The translations under genes and the position numbers were made by a program. A stretch of DNA of 64,000 nucleotides from an uncultured Tateyamaria sp. GTDB taxonomy: Bacteria > Pseudomonadota > Alphaproteobacteria > Rhodobacterales > Rhodobacteraceae. The stretch lies in assembly GCA_905480645.1 (NCBI GenBank), contig CAJQRC010000012.1:1-64000 (forward strand). The letters are read 5' to 3'. The notes beneath the pieces were generated by a model that ran no database searches, had not been told where the DNA came from, and worked only from the letters and a program-made list of their open reading frames with translations. Of this stretch, positions 44,855 to 53,933 are shown in pieces (the stretch's first letter is position 1; every line of letters begins with the position of its first letter).

Positions 44855-45952
44855 ATGTGGATGAGATATACGGTTCGCGAAATTGCTCATGCCATTGATG
44901 CAGAAGCTACTGGTGATCTAGATTTAACTATTTTAAAATTGTCTGAGCCTTTTGCTGCTGGTCCTAATGATCTTGCTGTAGCAATTAATCCAAAATACGC
45001 AGAGAAGCTGAATTTAGGCAGGGCACGCGCTGCAATTTTGTGGGCAGATGCTGATTGGTATTCATTTGGTCTGGCGGCAGCTATTCTGCCAAAAAACCCT
45101 CGTTTTACAATGGCTAAATTGACTGAAATCATGGATCTTAAACAAGGTTTTGAAGACCGTATTCATCCGAGTGCAATTATTGACCCTAGTGCTCGGATTG
45201 GAGTTGACGTCACTATTGGACCAGGAGCCGTGATTGGCCCAAACGCAAAGATTGGTCCGCGCTGTGTAATTGGTCCGCTCAGTTTCATTGGTTGGAAAAC
45301 CGAAATAGGATCTGACTCATATATCCGTGAGCAGGTAAGTATTGGTGCAGGCGTTTCGATTGGTGAGCGCTTTATAGCGAATCCGGGAGCTCGTATTGCA
45401 GGTGATGGATTTTCTTTTGTCACTCCGGAGCCAAATGCTGTTGACGCTGTTCGGGCTACTTTAGGTGTGCAGGAAAAAATGACACCACAACGCTGGTCGC
45501 GAATACATTCATTAGGCTCAGTTACAATTGGTGATGATGTTGAAATTGGAGCTAATACAACCATTGATAGTGGGACTATTCGGCCAACGCGAATTGGTCA
45601 TAGGACTAAAATCGATAGTTTGGTGCACATCGCTCATAATGTTATCGTTGGACATGATACACTTATTTGTGGGCAAGCGGGTCTTGCTGGTTCTGTTACT
45701 ATAGGTAATCATGTGATAATAGCAGGGCAGGTTGGAGTGGCAGACAATCTTACAATTGGAGATTGTGTCGTTCTTGGTGCAGCCTGTAAGGTTCTTACAT
45801 CGGTTCGTGCAGGTAAAGTAATGTTGGGTTATCCTGCGACAGAAATGCGGTCACAAATTGATGCTTACAAATCTTTGCGTCGTCTGCCGCGTATTATGCG
45901 CGATATTGCAGCGATAAAGAAAGCAGTTTTCAAATCTGATAATATTAGTTGA
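44855..45952 (+). CDS. lpxD: UDP-3-O-acylglucosamine N-acyltransferase LpxD
   Basis: The 365-residue protein has an N-terminal uridine-binding domain, a long left-handed beta helix of hexapeptide repeats (about 100-330) with the catalytic His in [12 protein letters not shown], and a C-terminal helix. It adds the N-linked hydroxyacyl chain to UDP-3-O-acylglucosamine in lipid A synthesis. AGGAG lies close before ATG 44855; ATG 44861 is the alternative. Usually lpxD sits in the bamA-fabZ-lpxA cluster; here it is with an acyl carrier protein and a ketosynthase, so it may be a second copy. Confidence 0.92.
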   Translation: MWMRYTVREIAHAIDAEATGDLDLTILKLSEPFAAGPNDLAVAINPKYAEKLNLGRARAAILWADADWYSFGLAAAILPKNPRFTMAKLTEIMDLKQGFEDRIHPSAIIDPSARIGVDVTIGPGAVIGPNAKIGPRCVIGPLSFIGWKTEIGSDSYIREQVSIGAGVSIGERFIANPGARIAGDGFSFVTPEPNAVDAVRATLGVQEKMTPQRWSRIHSLGSVTIGDDVEIGANTTIDSGTIRPTRIGHRTKIDSLVHIAHNVIVGHDTLICGQAGLAGSVTIGNHVIIAGQVGVADNLTIGDCVVLGAACKVLTSVRAGKVMLGYPATEMRSQIDAYKSLRRLPRIMRDIAAIKKAVFKSDNIS

Positions 45953-45984
45953 CCCCAAGGCAATTTTGACAAAGGACATGTGTT

Positions 45985-46245
45985 ATGAACATCGAACACA
46001 AAGTCATTGAAATCATCGCAGAACAGGCCGTTTTAGAGGTTTCTGACGTCTCTGAAAGTAGCACTTTGGTTGATCTCGGAATCGATAGCCTTGGTCTTGT
46101 GGAGAGCATATTTGCCATTGAAGAAGAATTTGACATAACAATTCCATTCAATGCCAATGAACCTGACAAAAGTGATTTTGACATCTCAAATGTAAAGGCG
46201 ATAATTACCGGTATAAAAATACTTATTGCTGAACAGCAAAATTAA
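45985..46245 (+). CDS. dedicated acyl carrier protein
   Basis: The 86-residue acidic protein has the phosphopantetheine attachment Ser35 in GIDSLGLVE. It is unlike housekeeping AcpP in its following helix and its long C-terminus, and resembles specialised carriers such as AcpXL of lipid A long-chain acylation. It overlaps the ketosynthase gene by one base (TAATG) and follows lpxD by 32 bases. It likely carries the growing acyl chain for the two neighbours. Confidence 0.85.
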   Translation: MNIEHKVIEIIAEQAVLEVSDVSESSTLVDLGIDSLGLVESIFAIEEEFDITIPFNANEPDKSDFDISNVKAIITGIKILIAEQQN

Positions 46246-47453
46246 TGCACCGCGTTGTTATTACAGGCGCAGGCTCGATTAATCCATTGGGTCACGATGT
46301 AATCTCGACAATGGAAGCAATGCGTGAAGGGCGATGTGGTATAGGGCCTCTTAAGTTTCAAGATGTTGAAAGACTTTCGATACAGATTGGTGGGCAGGTT
46401 CACGGTTTGAAAGTGGAGGAATTATTCAGTCGACAACAGTTGAGCCTTTATGACCGGTTCACTCAATTTACTCTTATCGCTGCGCGAGAGGCTATAGAAC
46501 AATCAGGCTTGGAATTTTCTAATGAATTGGCTGATAAGTCTGGAGTTATACTTGGGACGGCAGGAGGTGGGATCACTACTTCAGACCAAAATTACCGTAT
46601 GGTTTATGAAGAAGGTAAAAACCGTGTACACCCTTTTGTAGTACCCAAACTTATGAACAATGCTGCAGCTAGCCATGTAAGTATGGAGTTTAATTTAAAA
46701 GGACCATCATTTACAGTTGCAACTGCATGCGCATCTTCTAACCATGCAATGGCTCAAGCATTTCAAATGGTGCGAACCGGACTGGCTCCGATAATGATGA
46801 CGGGCGGATCAGAGTCTATGTTATGTTTGGGGGGGGTTAAGGCGTGGGAAGGGCTGCGCGTTATGTCAAAAGATGCTTGCCGGCCATTTTCAGCTAATCG
46901 TAATGGCATGGTGCAGGGTGAAGGCGCAGGTGTTTTTGTCTTTGAAGATTACGAATGTGCTCGATCGAGGGGAGCCGAAATCCTGTGTGAAGTTGTAGGT
47001 TTTGGCATGTCTTCAGATGCTTCGGATATCGTAACGCCCTCTAAGAACGGTGCCGCACGCGCCATGCAGGGGGCTTTATTGGATGCTAGACTGAACGGTG
47101 ATGAGGTTGGTTATATAAACGCTCACGGGACTGGTACCGCGGTTAATGATAAGACCGAATGCGCAGCTGTTGCTGATGTTTTTGGACAGCATGTGAACAA
47201 GCTTATGATCTCATCAACAAAGTCAATGCACGGTCATCTGATTGGAGGGACTGGTGCCGTTGAATTAATAGCCTGTATTATGGCGTTACGTAACGGAGAA
47301 ATAGCGCCCACCATAGGGTACGAAGAACCTGATCCTGAGTGTCCTTTGGATGTAGTTCCAAACGAGGCTCGACAAGCTCATGTACAAGTTGTGCTCTCGA
47401 ATGCTTTTGCTTTTGGTGGAATGAATGCCGTGCTGGCTTTGAGAAAAATATAA
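46245..47453 (+). CDS. beta-ketoacyl-ACP synthase (FabF-like, type II)
   Basis: The 402-residue ketosynthase has the Cys-His-His triad: Cys162 in TACASS, His in INAHGTGT and His in KSMHGHLIGG. The GFGMSSDA and FGGMNAVL regions are typical of FabB/FabF enzymes. It condenses malonyl-ACP with an acyl primer. Coupled to a dedicated carrier protein and lpxD, it probably makes lipid A acyl chains rather than bulk fatty acids. An eight-G tract lies inside the gene. Confidence 0.9.
   Translation: MHRVVITGAGSINPLGHDVISTMEAMREGRCGIGPLKFQDVERLSIQIGGQVHGLKVEELFSRQQLSLYDRFTQFTLIAAREAIEQSGLEFSNELADKSGVILGTAGGGITTSDQNYRMVYEEGKNRVHPFVVPKLMNNAAASHVSMEFNLKGPSFTVATACASSNHAMAQAFQMVRTGLAPIMMTGGSESMLCLGGVKAWEGLRVMSKDACRPFSANRNGMVQGEGAGVFVFEDYECARSRGAEILCEVVGFGMSSDASDIVTPSKNGAARAMQGALLDARLNGDEVGYINAHGTGTAVNDKTECAAVADVFGQHVNKLMISSTKSMHGHLIGGTGAVELIACIMALRNGEIAPTIGYEEPDPECPLDVVPNEARQAHVQVVLSNAFAFGGMNAVLALRKI
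46829..46836 (+). repeat. G8 homopolymer inside the ketosynthase gene
   Basis: Eight consecutive G bases encode Leu-Gly-Gly-Val near codon 196. Slippage would truncate the enzyme. Confidence 0.5.
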
Positions 47454-47472
47454 TATTTTTAATACAGTAAAA

Positions 47473-47497
47473 AGCCTTTCCACGCTTTGAAAAGGCT
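47473..47497. terminator. bidirectional terminator between ketosynthase and IalB genes
   Basis: AGCCTTT (47473-47479) pairs with AAAGGCT (47491-47497), with A-rich and T-rich flanks (CTTATTTT on the plus side), between convergent genes. Confidence 0.7.
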
Positions 47498-47518
47498 CTT
47501 ATTTTAAAGTTAATATGT

Positions 47519-48130
47519 TTACTTGTTGTCTGCTATAGTTGTTTTTTCATAGGCGGCGGTGAAGCCGTTTAATGACATAATCACCTTCACGGTTTGATCT
47601 GGTGCGAGTGCAGGAACAATACTAAGGGCCGCCGCACTTCCTTTTTTTAAAGCATCAACTTCTGTTGAAACAAAGCCAACAGTCGAGTAGCAACCAACCT
47701 GACTACAAAAAGAAAATGGGTATTGCCGCGGTTTACTTGTATCGACTTGGATAGTAAGTTTTTGGGGTAGGGAGGTCTCAAGTGGAACTATTATTGTTGC
47801 GCCTGCTACTGCACGGCCACCTTCAGGTAAGCGAAAGATTGCAATTTCAGCAATTGGTGTGTCTTCTTCGTTAGACATCAACTGATACATTTGACACGGG
47901 TCATTACCATCTTCTGTTTTGATACATCGCATTTTCCAGTCACCGATAGTTTCACTGATATAGGTCTGACCAACTGTGGGTGTGGCGTCTTCACCCATAC
48001 TCAATTGATCCTGAATATCCGAAGCTTCAGAGGTTGGGGCTGTGTCGTTAGACTCTGATTCTGAAGTCTGAGCCAGAAGAGCAATTGGCATCATGAAAAA
48101 TAAATAAATAGCGAGCAATGTTGTGCGCAT
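47519..48130 (-). CDS. invasion-associated locus B (IalB) family protein
   Basis: The 203-residue exported protein has a Sec signal (about 1-20, ending LLAQ), an acidic low-complexity linker (about 25-50) and the IalB domain: GDWKMRCIKTEDGNDPCQMYQ with two cysteines, and PFSFCSQVGCYSTVGF with two more, probably disulfide-bonded. IalB-like proteins are common in alphaproteobacteria and are named for Bartonella; in free-living bacteria their role is unknown, probably in the periplasm. Single gene, convergent with the ketosynthase. Confidence 0.88.
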   Translation of the reverse strand: MRTTLLAIYLFFMMPIALLAQTSESESNDTAPTSEASDIQDQLSMGEDATPTVGQTYISETIGDWKMRCIKTEDGNDPCQMYQLMSNEEDTPIAEIAIFRLPEGGRAVAGATIIVPLETSLPQKLTIQVDTSKPRQYPFSFCSQVGCYSTVGFVSTEVDALKKGSAAALSIVPALAPDQTVKVIMSLNGFTAAYEKTTIADNK

Positions 48131-48447
48131 AGTTTTTCCGGTTCTTGTTACATTTGTTTGGTGAATAGCATGCTGTGCGTTCGGTGTCAGGGTTAAACAG
48201 AAAATTTATAGAAGAAAATATCGTATATACACCTAAAATTCAAAAAGTAGTAGAGTAGCGTTATGCCTTCTTTTTTACTTGAAATATTTTTATTTATAAG
48301 GCCGAACTGAAACTGTAGATGACTGCGATCTAAAGCATAGTGTTTGTATTTTTGTATTTTGTCAAAAATGTAAATTTGAATTTTTGAAAATTATAAAATC
48401 TGGTAACGAGGTTTTTGGGTTAAAACAAATTAGATCCACTTTCTTGA
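48131..48447. other. 317-bp gene-free region
   Basis: AT-rich DNA between the start of the IalB gene and the end of livM. It must hold the IalB promoter. No terminator hairpin for the Liv operon was found. Confidence 0.45.
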
Positions 48448-49752
48448 TTATTTTTCTGGAATTAAGCCGTTTGGGCTGAAGCGGAGAACTAAAAGTAAAA
48501 CCAAACCCATGGTGAAAAGTCTCATATGAGCTGCGGATTCCATTAGGTGTTTTTTAAGCCAATACCCCTCTGTCATACCTGACGTTATAAATTTCATTAC
48601 ACCGAGGCCTAATGGTTCGACCATTACCCAAAGCCACCAAATCAAAAGCCCACCGAGTACTGCACCAAGATTATTGCCAGAGCCGCCTACAATCACCATA
48701 ACCCATATAAGAAAAGTGAAACGTAGCGGTTGATAAGTACCAGGCGTAAGCTGCCCGTCCAATGTCGTCATCATTGCACCCGCAATACCACAAATAGCTG
48801 ATCCAAGGACAAAAACTTGCAGGTGTCTAGCAGTCACATTTTTGCCCATTGCTTCAGCTGCAACTTCGTTGTCACGAATGGCACGCATCATGCGCCCCCA
48901 TGGAGAATTTACTGCTCTTTGAAGGAGAACAAATAGTATGGCTAATACTGCTATAAATAAAATCGCATAGACTAACTTTACAAAGAGCGTTGATGCCAAA
49001 ATCGGATCAATCCCGAGTTTACCTGTCATTTGGATAAACCCAAGGTCATTTTGCAAATCCACCTCATAAGGTGCCGGGCGAGGAAGACCAGATACGTTTT
49101 TGACACCGCGAGCAAGCCAATCTTCATTTTTTATAATTGCAATGATAATTTCGGCAATTCCTAGTGTTGCAATAGCCAGATAATCTGAACGTAATCCAAG
49201 CGCTGTTTTGCCTATGAGCCAAGCCGCTCCAGCGGCAAAAATACCGCCGATTGGCCAAGCAATCAGTACTGGTAGGTTCAACCCGCCTAAATAACCCTCC
49301 AAAGAGGGGTTTATTGCTTCAACAGCATCAACTGCTGGGTCGAATACAACTCGATAAAAGACAAATCCCGAAATTAAAATACCCATTATAATAAGTGTTC
49401 GGAGTTTGCCTAAAGTTAGACGCGTATATGCTAGCACGGCAAAAGCCACTGTAGCAGCTCCCATTAGCAGGGCAGTAAGAATGCCTAATCCACCCGCTGT
49501 CCAGGCTCCTTGCGTTGGTGGCATTGCTACCAATACCGTGGCCAACCCACCCAAAGCAACGAAGCCCATAATACCCACATTAAATAGTCCGGCAAAACCC
49601 CACTGAAGATTGACACCTAGGGCCATTACGGCAGAAATAAGTCCAAAATTAATAATAAATAATACTGAATTCCAACTTGTAAAAATACCGGTGGCCAGCA
49701 TTAGTACGATAACAAATCCAAAATATATTATGTTACGCTGTTTGCCTGTCAC
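48448..49752 (-). CDS. livM: branched-chain amino acid type ABC importer permease LivM
   Basis: The 434-residue protein has about ten membrane segments and the LivM signature GLRSDYLAIATLGIAEI, and MMRAIRDNEVAAEAMGKNV, the loop that contacts the ATPase. It is longer than E. coli LivM at the N-terminus and has an inserted segment near residue 130. It overlaps livH by 4 bases (GTGA), with a GTG start. Last gene of the operon K-G-F-orf-H-M. Confidence 0.9.
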   Translation of the reverse strand: MTGKQRNIIYFGFVIVLMLATGIFTSWNSVLFIINFGLISAVMALGVNLQWGFAGLFNVGIMGFVALGGLATVLVAMPPTQGAWTAGGLGILTALLMGAATVAFAVLAYTRLTLGKLRTLIIMGILISGFVFYRVVFDPAVDAVEAINPSLEGYLGGLNLPVLIAWPIGGIFAAGAAWLIGKTALGLRSDYLAIATLGIAEIIIAIIKNEDWLARGVKNVSGLPRPAPYEVDLQNDLGFIQMTGKLGIDPILASTLFVKLVYAILFIAVLAILFVLLQRAVNSPWGRMMRAIRDNEVAAEAMGKNVTARHLQVFVLGSAICGIAGAMMTTLDGQLTPGTYQPLRFTFLIWVMVIVGGSGNNLGAVLGGLLIWWLWVMVEPLGLGVMKFITSGMTEGYWLKKHLMESAAHMRLFTMGLVLLLVLRFSPNGLIPEK

Positions 49753-50759
49753 ACTGATTTTCCCGAAAACAAACCAGTTGGCTTAAACAACAATACAATA
49801 AGCAGTATCGCAAAGCTTACTGCAAATTTGTAATCAGTTGACAAAAGTTGTACCAGACCATCTGGTTTAAGACCCTCTGGCAACACATAGATGGCAACCT
49901 TCTTCCAAGCATATGTGATGGTGACTTCTGAAAATGCTATTGTGAATCCACCCGCAATAGCTCCTATTGGATTACCTAATCCGCCCACAATAGCTGCCGC
50001 AAAAATTGGTAATAAAAGTTGAAAGTAGGTAAAAGGCTTGAAAGACTTATCCAGGCCATAAAGTACTCCGGCAATTGTTGCCAAGGTAGCAACAATAAGC
50101 CATGTTATGATTACAACTTTGTCTGGATTGATACCAGATAACAGTGCTAAATCTTCATTATCCGAATATGCTCTCATAGATTTTCCTGTTCGCGTGTGGT
50201 TAAGAAAGTAAAATAAAACACCCACGACAATAATTGCGGTTATCACTGTCAAACCTTGAGTTGTCTTAATTGCCAAACCTTCCTGAAGTCCGGTTAGAGC
50301 CTTAAAATTGCGAACTGATATAATAAAGCGTTCACCATCTAAAAACCGCTGATCGTTTGGCCCAATGACGAAGCGAACAATTCCATTCATAATAAACATC
50401 ACGCCAAGCGATACTATAACGAAAATGACTGGTTTGGCCTTTTGCACGCGATAAAACCTATAAATAATTCGATCGGTTGCCAGTATTAAAATAATGCATC
50501 CCATAATCCCGAATGGAAGGGCAAGCAACGCTGTTGGCAATGGCCCTATCGTAATCCCCTTACTTTGAAACCACCATGTAAACAGAACTGTAACCATAGT
50601 TCCAAAAGCCATAGTGTCTCCATGGGCAAAGTTTGAAAATCTTAAAATTCCATAAATTAACGTAACGCCAAGAGCACCGAGGGCAAGCTGTGATCCATAA
50701 GCAATGGCAGGAATTAGAACAAAATTAGATAGGGCCACGAGCGCGTTTAAAAGGTCCAT
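49749..50759 (-). CDS. livH: branched-chain amino acid type ABC importer permease LivH
   Basis: The 336-residue permease has about eight membrane segments, the YGILRFSNFAHGDTMAFG region typical of LivH and the docking loop GKSMRAYSDNEDLALLSGI. Its ATG overlaps the stop of a small upstream ORF (TGATG), indicating translational coupling. It pairs with LivM to form the channel for branched-chain amino acids, amides or other hydrophobic compounds; the ligand is not defined. Confidence 0.92.
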   Translation of the reverse strand: MDLLNALVALSNFVLIPAIAYGSQLALGALGVTLIYGILRFSNFAHGDTMAFGTMVTVLFTWWFQSKGITIGPLPTALLALPFGIMGCIILILATDRIIYRFYRVQKAKPVIFVIVSLGVMFIMNGIVRFVIGPNDQRFLDGERFIISVRNFKALTGLQEGLAIKTTQGLTVITAIIVVGVLFYFLNHTRTGKSMRAYSDNEDLALLSGINPDKVVIITWLIVATLATIAGVLYGLDKSFKPFTYFQLLLPIFAAAIVGGLGNPIGAIAGGFTIAFSEVTITYAWKKVAIYVLPEGLKPDGLVQLLSTDYKFAVSFAILLIVLLFKPTGLFSGKSV

Positions 50760-50974
50760 CAGAAAAGTTCCTTGAGCGCATTGCTCGAAACATACAAAAA
50801 CATAATCTTTCGAGTATAGCGAATAGCTTCATTAGCTTTGCCCGTACAAAAGGGCATTGCCGTACAGTTGCTGTTTCCATAATTTTTTGTAGAAATTTTT
50901 TTTTCGGATATTAAACGCTGTAAATCATAGATATTTAGATTGCGTACTGCCGGTAAAAACTTTTGATTAATCAC
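50759..50974 (-). CDS. 71-residue ORF coupled between livF and livH
   Basis: A GTG start lies two bases after the livF stop, with GGGTGGG in a ribosome-site position, and the TGA stop overlaps the livH ATG. The ORF therefore fills the gap exactly, which supports translation. The peptide is basic, with two cysteines (NCTAMPFC) and a YTRKIMF segment; it has no clear membrane helix or known domain. It may be a small transporter subunit, or a leader that couples livF and livH translation. Confidence 0.55.
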   Translation of the reverse strand: MINQKFLPAVRNLNIYDLQRLISEKKISTKNYGNSNCTAMPFCTGKANEAIRYTRKIMFLYVSSNALKELF

Positions 50975-50976
50975 TG

Positions 50977-51801
50977 TTACCCACCCAAAAAGCTCTTACG
51001 GACTTTAGTGTCGGCTAATAGCTGTCGTCCAGTTCCGGAATATGCATTGCGGCCTTGCACCATAACATAGCCTTTATCCGCAATTTCAAGTGCTTGTCGG
51101 GCATTTTGTTCCACCATTAAAATTGGAATACCTACTCGTGCAACTTCGATAATTCGATCAAATAGTTCATCCATTACGATAGGTGACACGCCTGCGGTAG
51201 GTTCATCGAGTAATAGAACTTTTGGCTGTGTCATTAAGGCACGTCCCACGGCGACTTGCTGACGTTGGCCACCCGAAAGCTCTCCGGCTACTTGATAGCG
51301 CTTATCTTTTAAAACAGGAAACAGGTCATAGACCTGCGTCATTGTTCCGCTAATTTTATCCCGGCGTGTAAACGCTCCCATTTCAAGGTTTTCCTCAACG
51401 GTCATTGAGGTAAAAATATTTGAGGTCTGGGGTACAAAACCCATACCTTTAACGACCCTATCTTGCGGCGTTAATGTTGTTATATTCTCATTATCTAACC
51501 GGATTATACCTTGGCTTAGGTTAATCATCCCCAACATAGCTTTCATTGCAGTAGATTTTCCTGCTCCGTTGGGTCCTACGATTACTGCGATTTCACCAGG
51601 ATCAACAGCAATAGTGCAGTTATGTAAGATATCAGGCCCGTTTTTGTATCCGCCGGACATAGATTCACCAACTAAAAATGCATTTGAAGTATCTGTTAGT
51701 TTATCACCTTCACTGAGGGGAGCCAGGGCATGAGCCTCAGCCTGCTCTGAGAGAGAGTGATAATTTTCATCTGAATCGCTCTGTGGGGGAATTTCACTCA
51801 T
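50977..51801 (-). CDS. livF: branched-chain amino acid type ABC importer ATPase LivF with N-terminal extension
   Basis: The 274-residue ATPase has Walker A GPNGAGKST, signature LSGGQRQQ, Walker B LLLDEPTAGVSP and the short LivF ending VRKSFLGG. ATG 51801 is chosen for its AAGGGGAG ribosome site; an in-frame ATG at 51825 is less good. About 50 residues precede the ATPase fold, acidic and polar (SEIPPQSDSDENYHSLSEQ), which ordinary LivF proteins of about 235 residues lack. Operon position: after livG, before the small ORF. Confidence 0.9.
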   Translation of the reverse strand: MSEIPPQSDSDENYHSLSEQAEAHALAPLSEGDKLTDTSNAFLVGESMSGGYKNGPDILHNCTIAVDPGEIAVIVGPNGAGKSTAMKAMLGMINLSQGIIRLDNENITTLTPQDRVVKGMGFVPQTSNIFTSMTVEENLEMGAFTRRDKISGTMTQVYDLFPVLKDKRYQVAGELSGGQRQQVAVGRALMTQPKVLLLDEPTAGVSPIVMDELFDRIIEVARVGIPILMVEQNARQALEIADKGYVMVQGRNAYSGTGRQLLADTKVRKSFLGG

Positions 51802-51897
51802 TGTGACTCCCCTTCTTTTCTGCATTAAAAATAAAGTGTATCGATTGGAAAACTGAATGCCATTTGGTCAAATTTGGTAAAGTTTTGAACCAAGCCT

Positions 51898-52680
51898 TCA
51901 GCATCCGTTGCCTACTTTATTTTTAAGGCCTGTCCCAAGATAAGCTTCGATCACTTGTTCGTTAGCTTTAATCTCAGACAAAGTACCTTCAGCTAAAACT
52001 TTTCCTTCAGCCATGCAGATTACTGGATCACATATCCGACTAACAAAATCCATGTCGTGTTCAATGACTACAAATGTATATTCAAGCTCTTGGTTTAAAC
52101 GGAGGATGGTATCACCAATTACATTAAGAAGTGTTCTATTTACACCTGCGCCTACCTCGTCAAGGAACACGATCTTGGCATCAACCATCATGGTTCGGCC
52201 CAGTTCTAGTAGCTTTTTTTGCCCACCAGAAATTTGGCCAGCTTTCTCATTTGATAAATGTTCTACTGTCAAAAATTCTAAAACTTTGTCAGCTTTCGCT
52301 GCAAGGGCGCGTTCCTGATTTGCAATACGCTTGCGGCCAAACCACGTATTCCAGAGTGTCTCACCAAGTTGCTGGGTGGGTACCATCATTAAATTTTCAC
52401 GGCAGGTCAAAGATGAGAATTCATGCGCAATTTGAAAGGTTCGAACCAAACCTTTTTGAAATAGCTTGTGGGGCGGTAGTCCTGTTATGTTTTCCCCATC
52501 CATAATCACTTGACCATTGGTTGGTTTAAGGACACCTGCAATAACATTGAATAGTGTTGTTTTGCCTGCACCGTTTGGACCAATCAAACCTGTGATTGAG
52601 CCCGTTTCAATTTTCATATGAGCACCGTCGACAGCACGAAACCCACTAAAGTGTTTGTGAATGCCGTCAATGACGATCAT
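51898..52680 (-). CDS. livG: branched-chain amino acid type ABC importer ATPase LivG
   Basis: The 260-residue ATPase has Walker A GPNGAGKTT, the LivG-type VRTFQIAHEFSSLTCRENLMM region, signature ISGGQKKL and Walker B IVFLDEVGAGVN, where LivG proteins usually read DEPxAGxN; Pro is replaced by Val here. H-loop VIEHDMDFV is intact. It follows the SBP gene after a strong hairpin and precedes livF by 96 bases. Confidence 0.92.
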   Translation of the reverse strand: MIVIDGIHKHFSGFRAVDGAHMKIETGSITGLIGPNGAGKTTLFNVIAGVLKPTNGQVIMDGENITGLPPHKLFQKGLVRTFQIAHEFSSLTCRENLMMVPTQQLGETLWNTWFGRKRIANQERALAAKADKVLEFLTVEHLSNEKAGQISGGQKKLLELGRTMMVDAKIVFLDEVGAGVNRTLLNVIGDTILRLNQELEYTFVVIEHDMDFVSRICDPVICMAEGKVLAEGTLSEIKANEQVIEAYLGTGLKNKVGNGC

Positions 52681-52710
52681 TTTTCCTCCACGCCAAACTA
52701 AACGAATTAA

Positions 52711-52739
52711 AAACCAGAACGGTTTGACCGTTCTGGTTT
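52711..52739 (-). terminator. strong hairpin after the Liv substrate-binding protein gene
   Basis: AAACCAGAACGGT pairs perfectly with ACCGTTCTGGTTT across a three-base loop. On the minus strand it starts 12 bases after the SBP stop and is followed by TTTTTAATT, so it is a rho-independent terminator, presumably leaky because livGFHM lie downstream. Confidence 0.85.
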
Positions 52740-52751
52740 ATAGTTTAAGGT

Positions 52752-53933
52752 TTAACGGTACTGAACAGTCGTGATTTTGCCGTTATCAATTTTAATCTGA
52801 CGATAACTGCCTGCAGACTCTCCGGGACCTATTAGCTCAACAGCAGTAGCGCCGACATAGTCAATCTCGCCACCATCTTTTAATATTTGTAGTCCTTTTG
52901 CTAATTCTCCGGGGAAAATTACAGTGCCAGGTTGGTTTGCAACATCCATAACCTTAGATTTATAATCTGAGCTGGCTTTTGAACCTGCAGCCTGCATTGC
53001 AAGCAATATTAAAGCTGCAGCGTCATAAGACTCAGGAACGAAAGAGGATGTGGCGTCGAATGAATCTCCGACTAGTTTGGTCAACATGGCTGCGCCCTCA
53101 CTATCAGTGCCAGGGATTTGACCAGTGGAGCCGTCTATTTCGTTACCAAAGTTTTCTTCTAAACGAGCGCCAATCATTCCATCTGGAAAATGGAATGTTT
53201 CAAAAGCTCCAGCGTCCAATGCTGCCCGAACGATACCTGATCCTCCCTGATCAACATAGCCAGCAACGACAAGACGGTCTCCGCCTGCGGATGCTAAAGC
53301 ACCAATTTCAGCTGAATAGTCAGCCTTTCCATCTTCATGAGCTGCACTGATGGTAACACTGCCGCCGGCTGCTTCGAAAGCGGCTTGAAAACTATCTGCT
53401 AAACCTTTTCCATAGTCGTTGTTGGTATATGTCAAAGCAACTTCTTTGACGCCTTCTTCCATTAAAACGTTTGTCATTACTTCACCCTGTCGTGCGTCAG
53501 ACGGAGCTGTGCGGAAAAATAAACCGTTATCTTCAGCAACAGATAGTCCGGGTGAGGTTGCTGATGGGGAAATCATTACCATTTCGTTTGCTAATGCAAC
53601 GTTTGACAAGATCGTTCCGGTTACGCCGGAGCAATCTGAACCCATTATACCATCAATTTTATCTGCCGTGATTAACCTTTCAGCTGCTGCTACTGCAGCA
53701 CCTGAATCTACACAAGTGCCATCTGCGCGGACTGGGACTACAGTTGAGCCGCCTAATAGCAACCCAGAGTCTGATACTTCTTTCATTGCTAATTCGGCGC
53801 CACTTGCCATAGCTGGCGTAAGTGATTCAATCGGGCCAGTGAAACCTAAAATAACACCTATTTTTATCTCATCTGCGTGTACAGATCCCGCCATCAAAGC
53901 AGTTACTGCTGTGGCTGTGAAAAGTTTTTTCAT
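52752..53933 (-). CDS. Leu/Ile/Val-type ABC importer substrate-binding protein
   Basis: The 393-residue periplasmic binding protein has a signal peptide (MKKLFTATAVTALMAGSVHA) and the Leu/Ile/Val-binding fold: IKIGVILGFTGPIESL, GIMGSDCSGVTGTILSNVA and TYTNNDYGKGLADSFQAAF. ATG 53933 follows AAGGGAGG; a longer reading frame upstream would destroy the signal peptide. It is first in the Liv operon. The ligand may be an amino acid, amide or urea-like compound; the family does not fix it. Confidence 0.92.
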   Translation of the reverse strand: MKKLFTATAVTALMAGSVHADEIKIGVILGFTGPIESLTPAMASGAELAMKEVSDSGLLLGGSTVVPVRADGTCVDSGAAVAAAERLITADKIDGIMGSDCSGVTGTILSNVALANEMVMISPSATSPGLSVAEDNGLFFRTAPSDARQGEVMTNVLMEEGVKEVALTYTNNDYGKGLADSFQAAFEAAGGSVTISAAHEDGKADYSAEIGALASAGGDRLVVAGYVDQGGSGIVRAALDAGAFETFHFPDGMIGARLEENFGNEIDGSTGQIPGTDSEGAAMLTKLVGDSFDATSSFVPESYDAAALILLAMQAAGSKASSDYKSKVMDVANQPGTVIFPGELAKGLQILKDGGEIDYVGATAVELIGPGESAGSYRQIKIDNGKITTVQYR

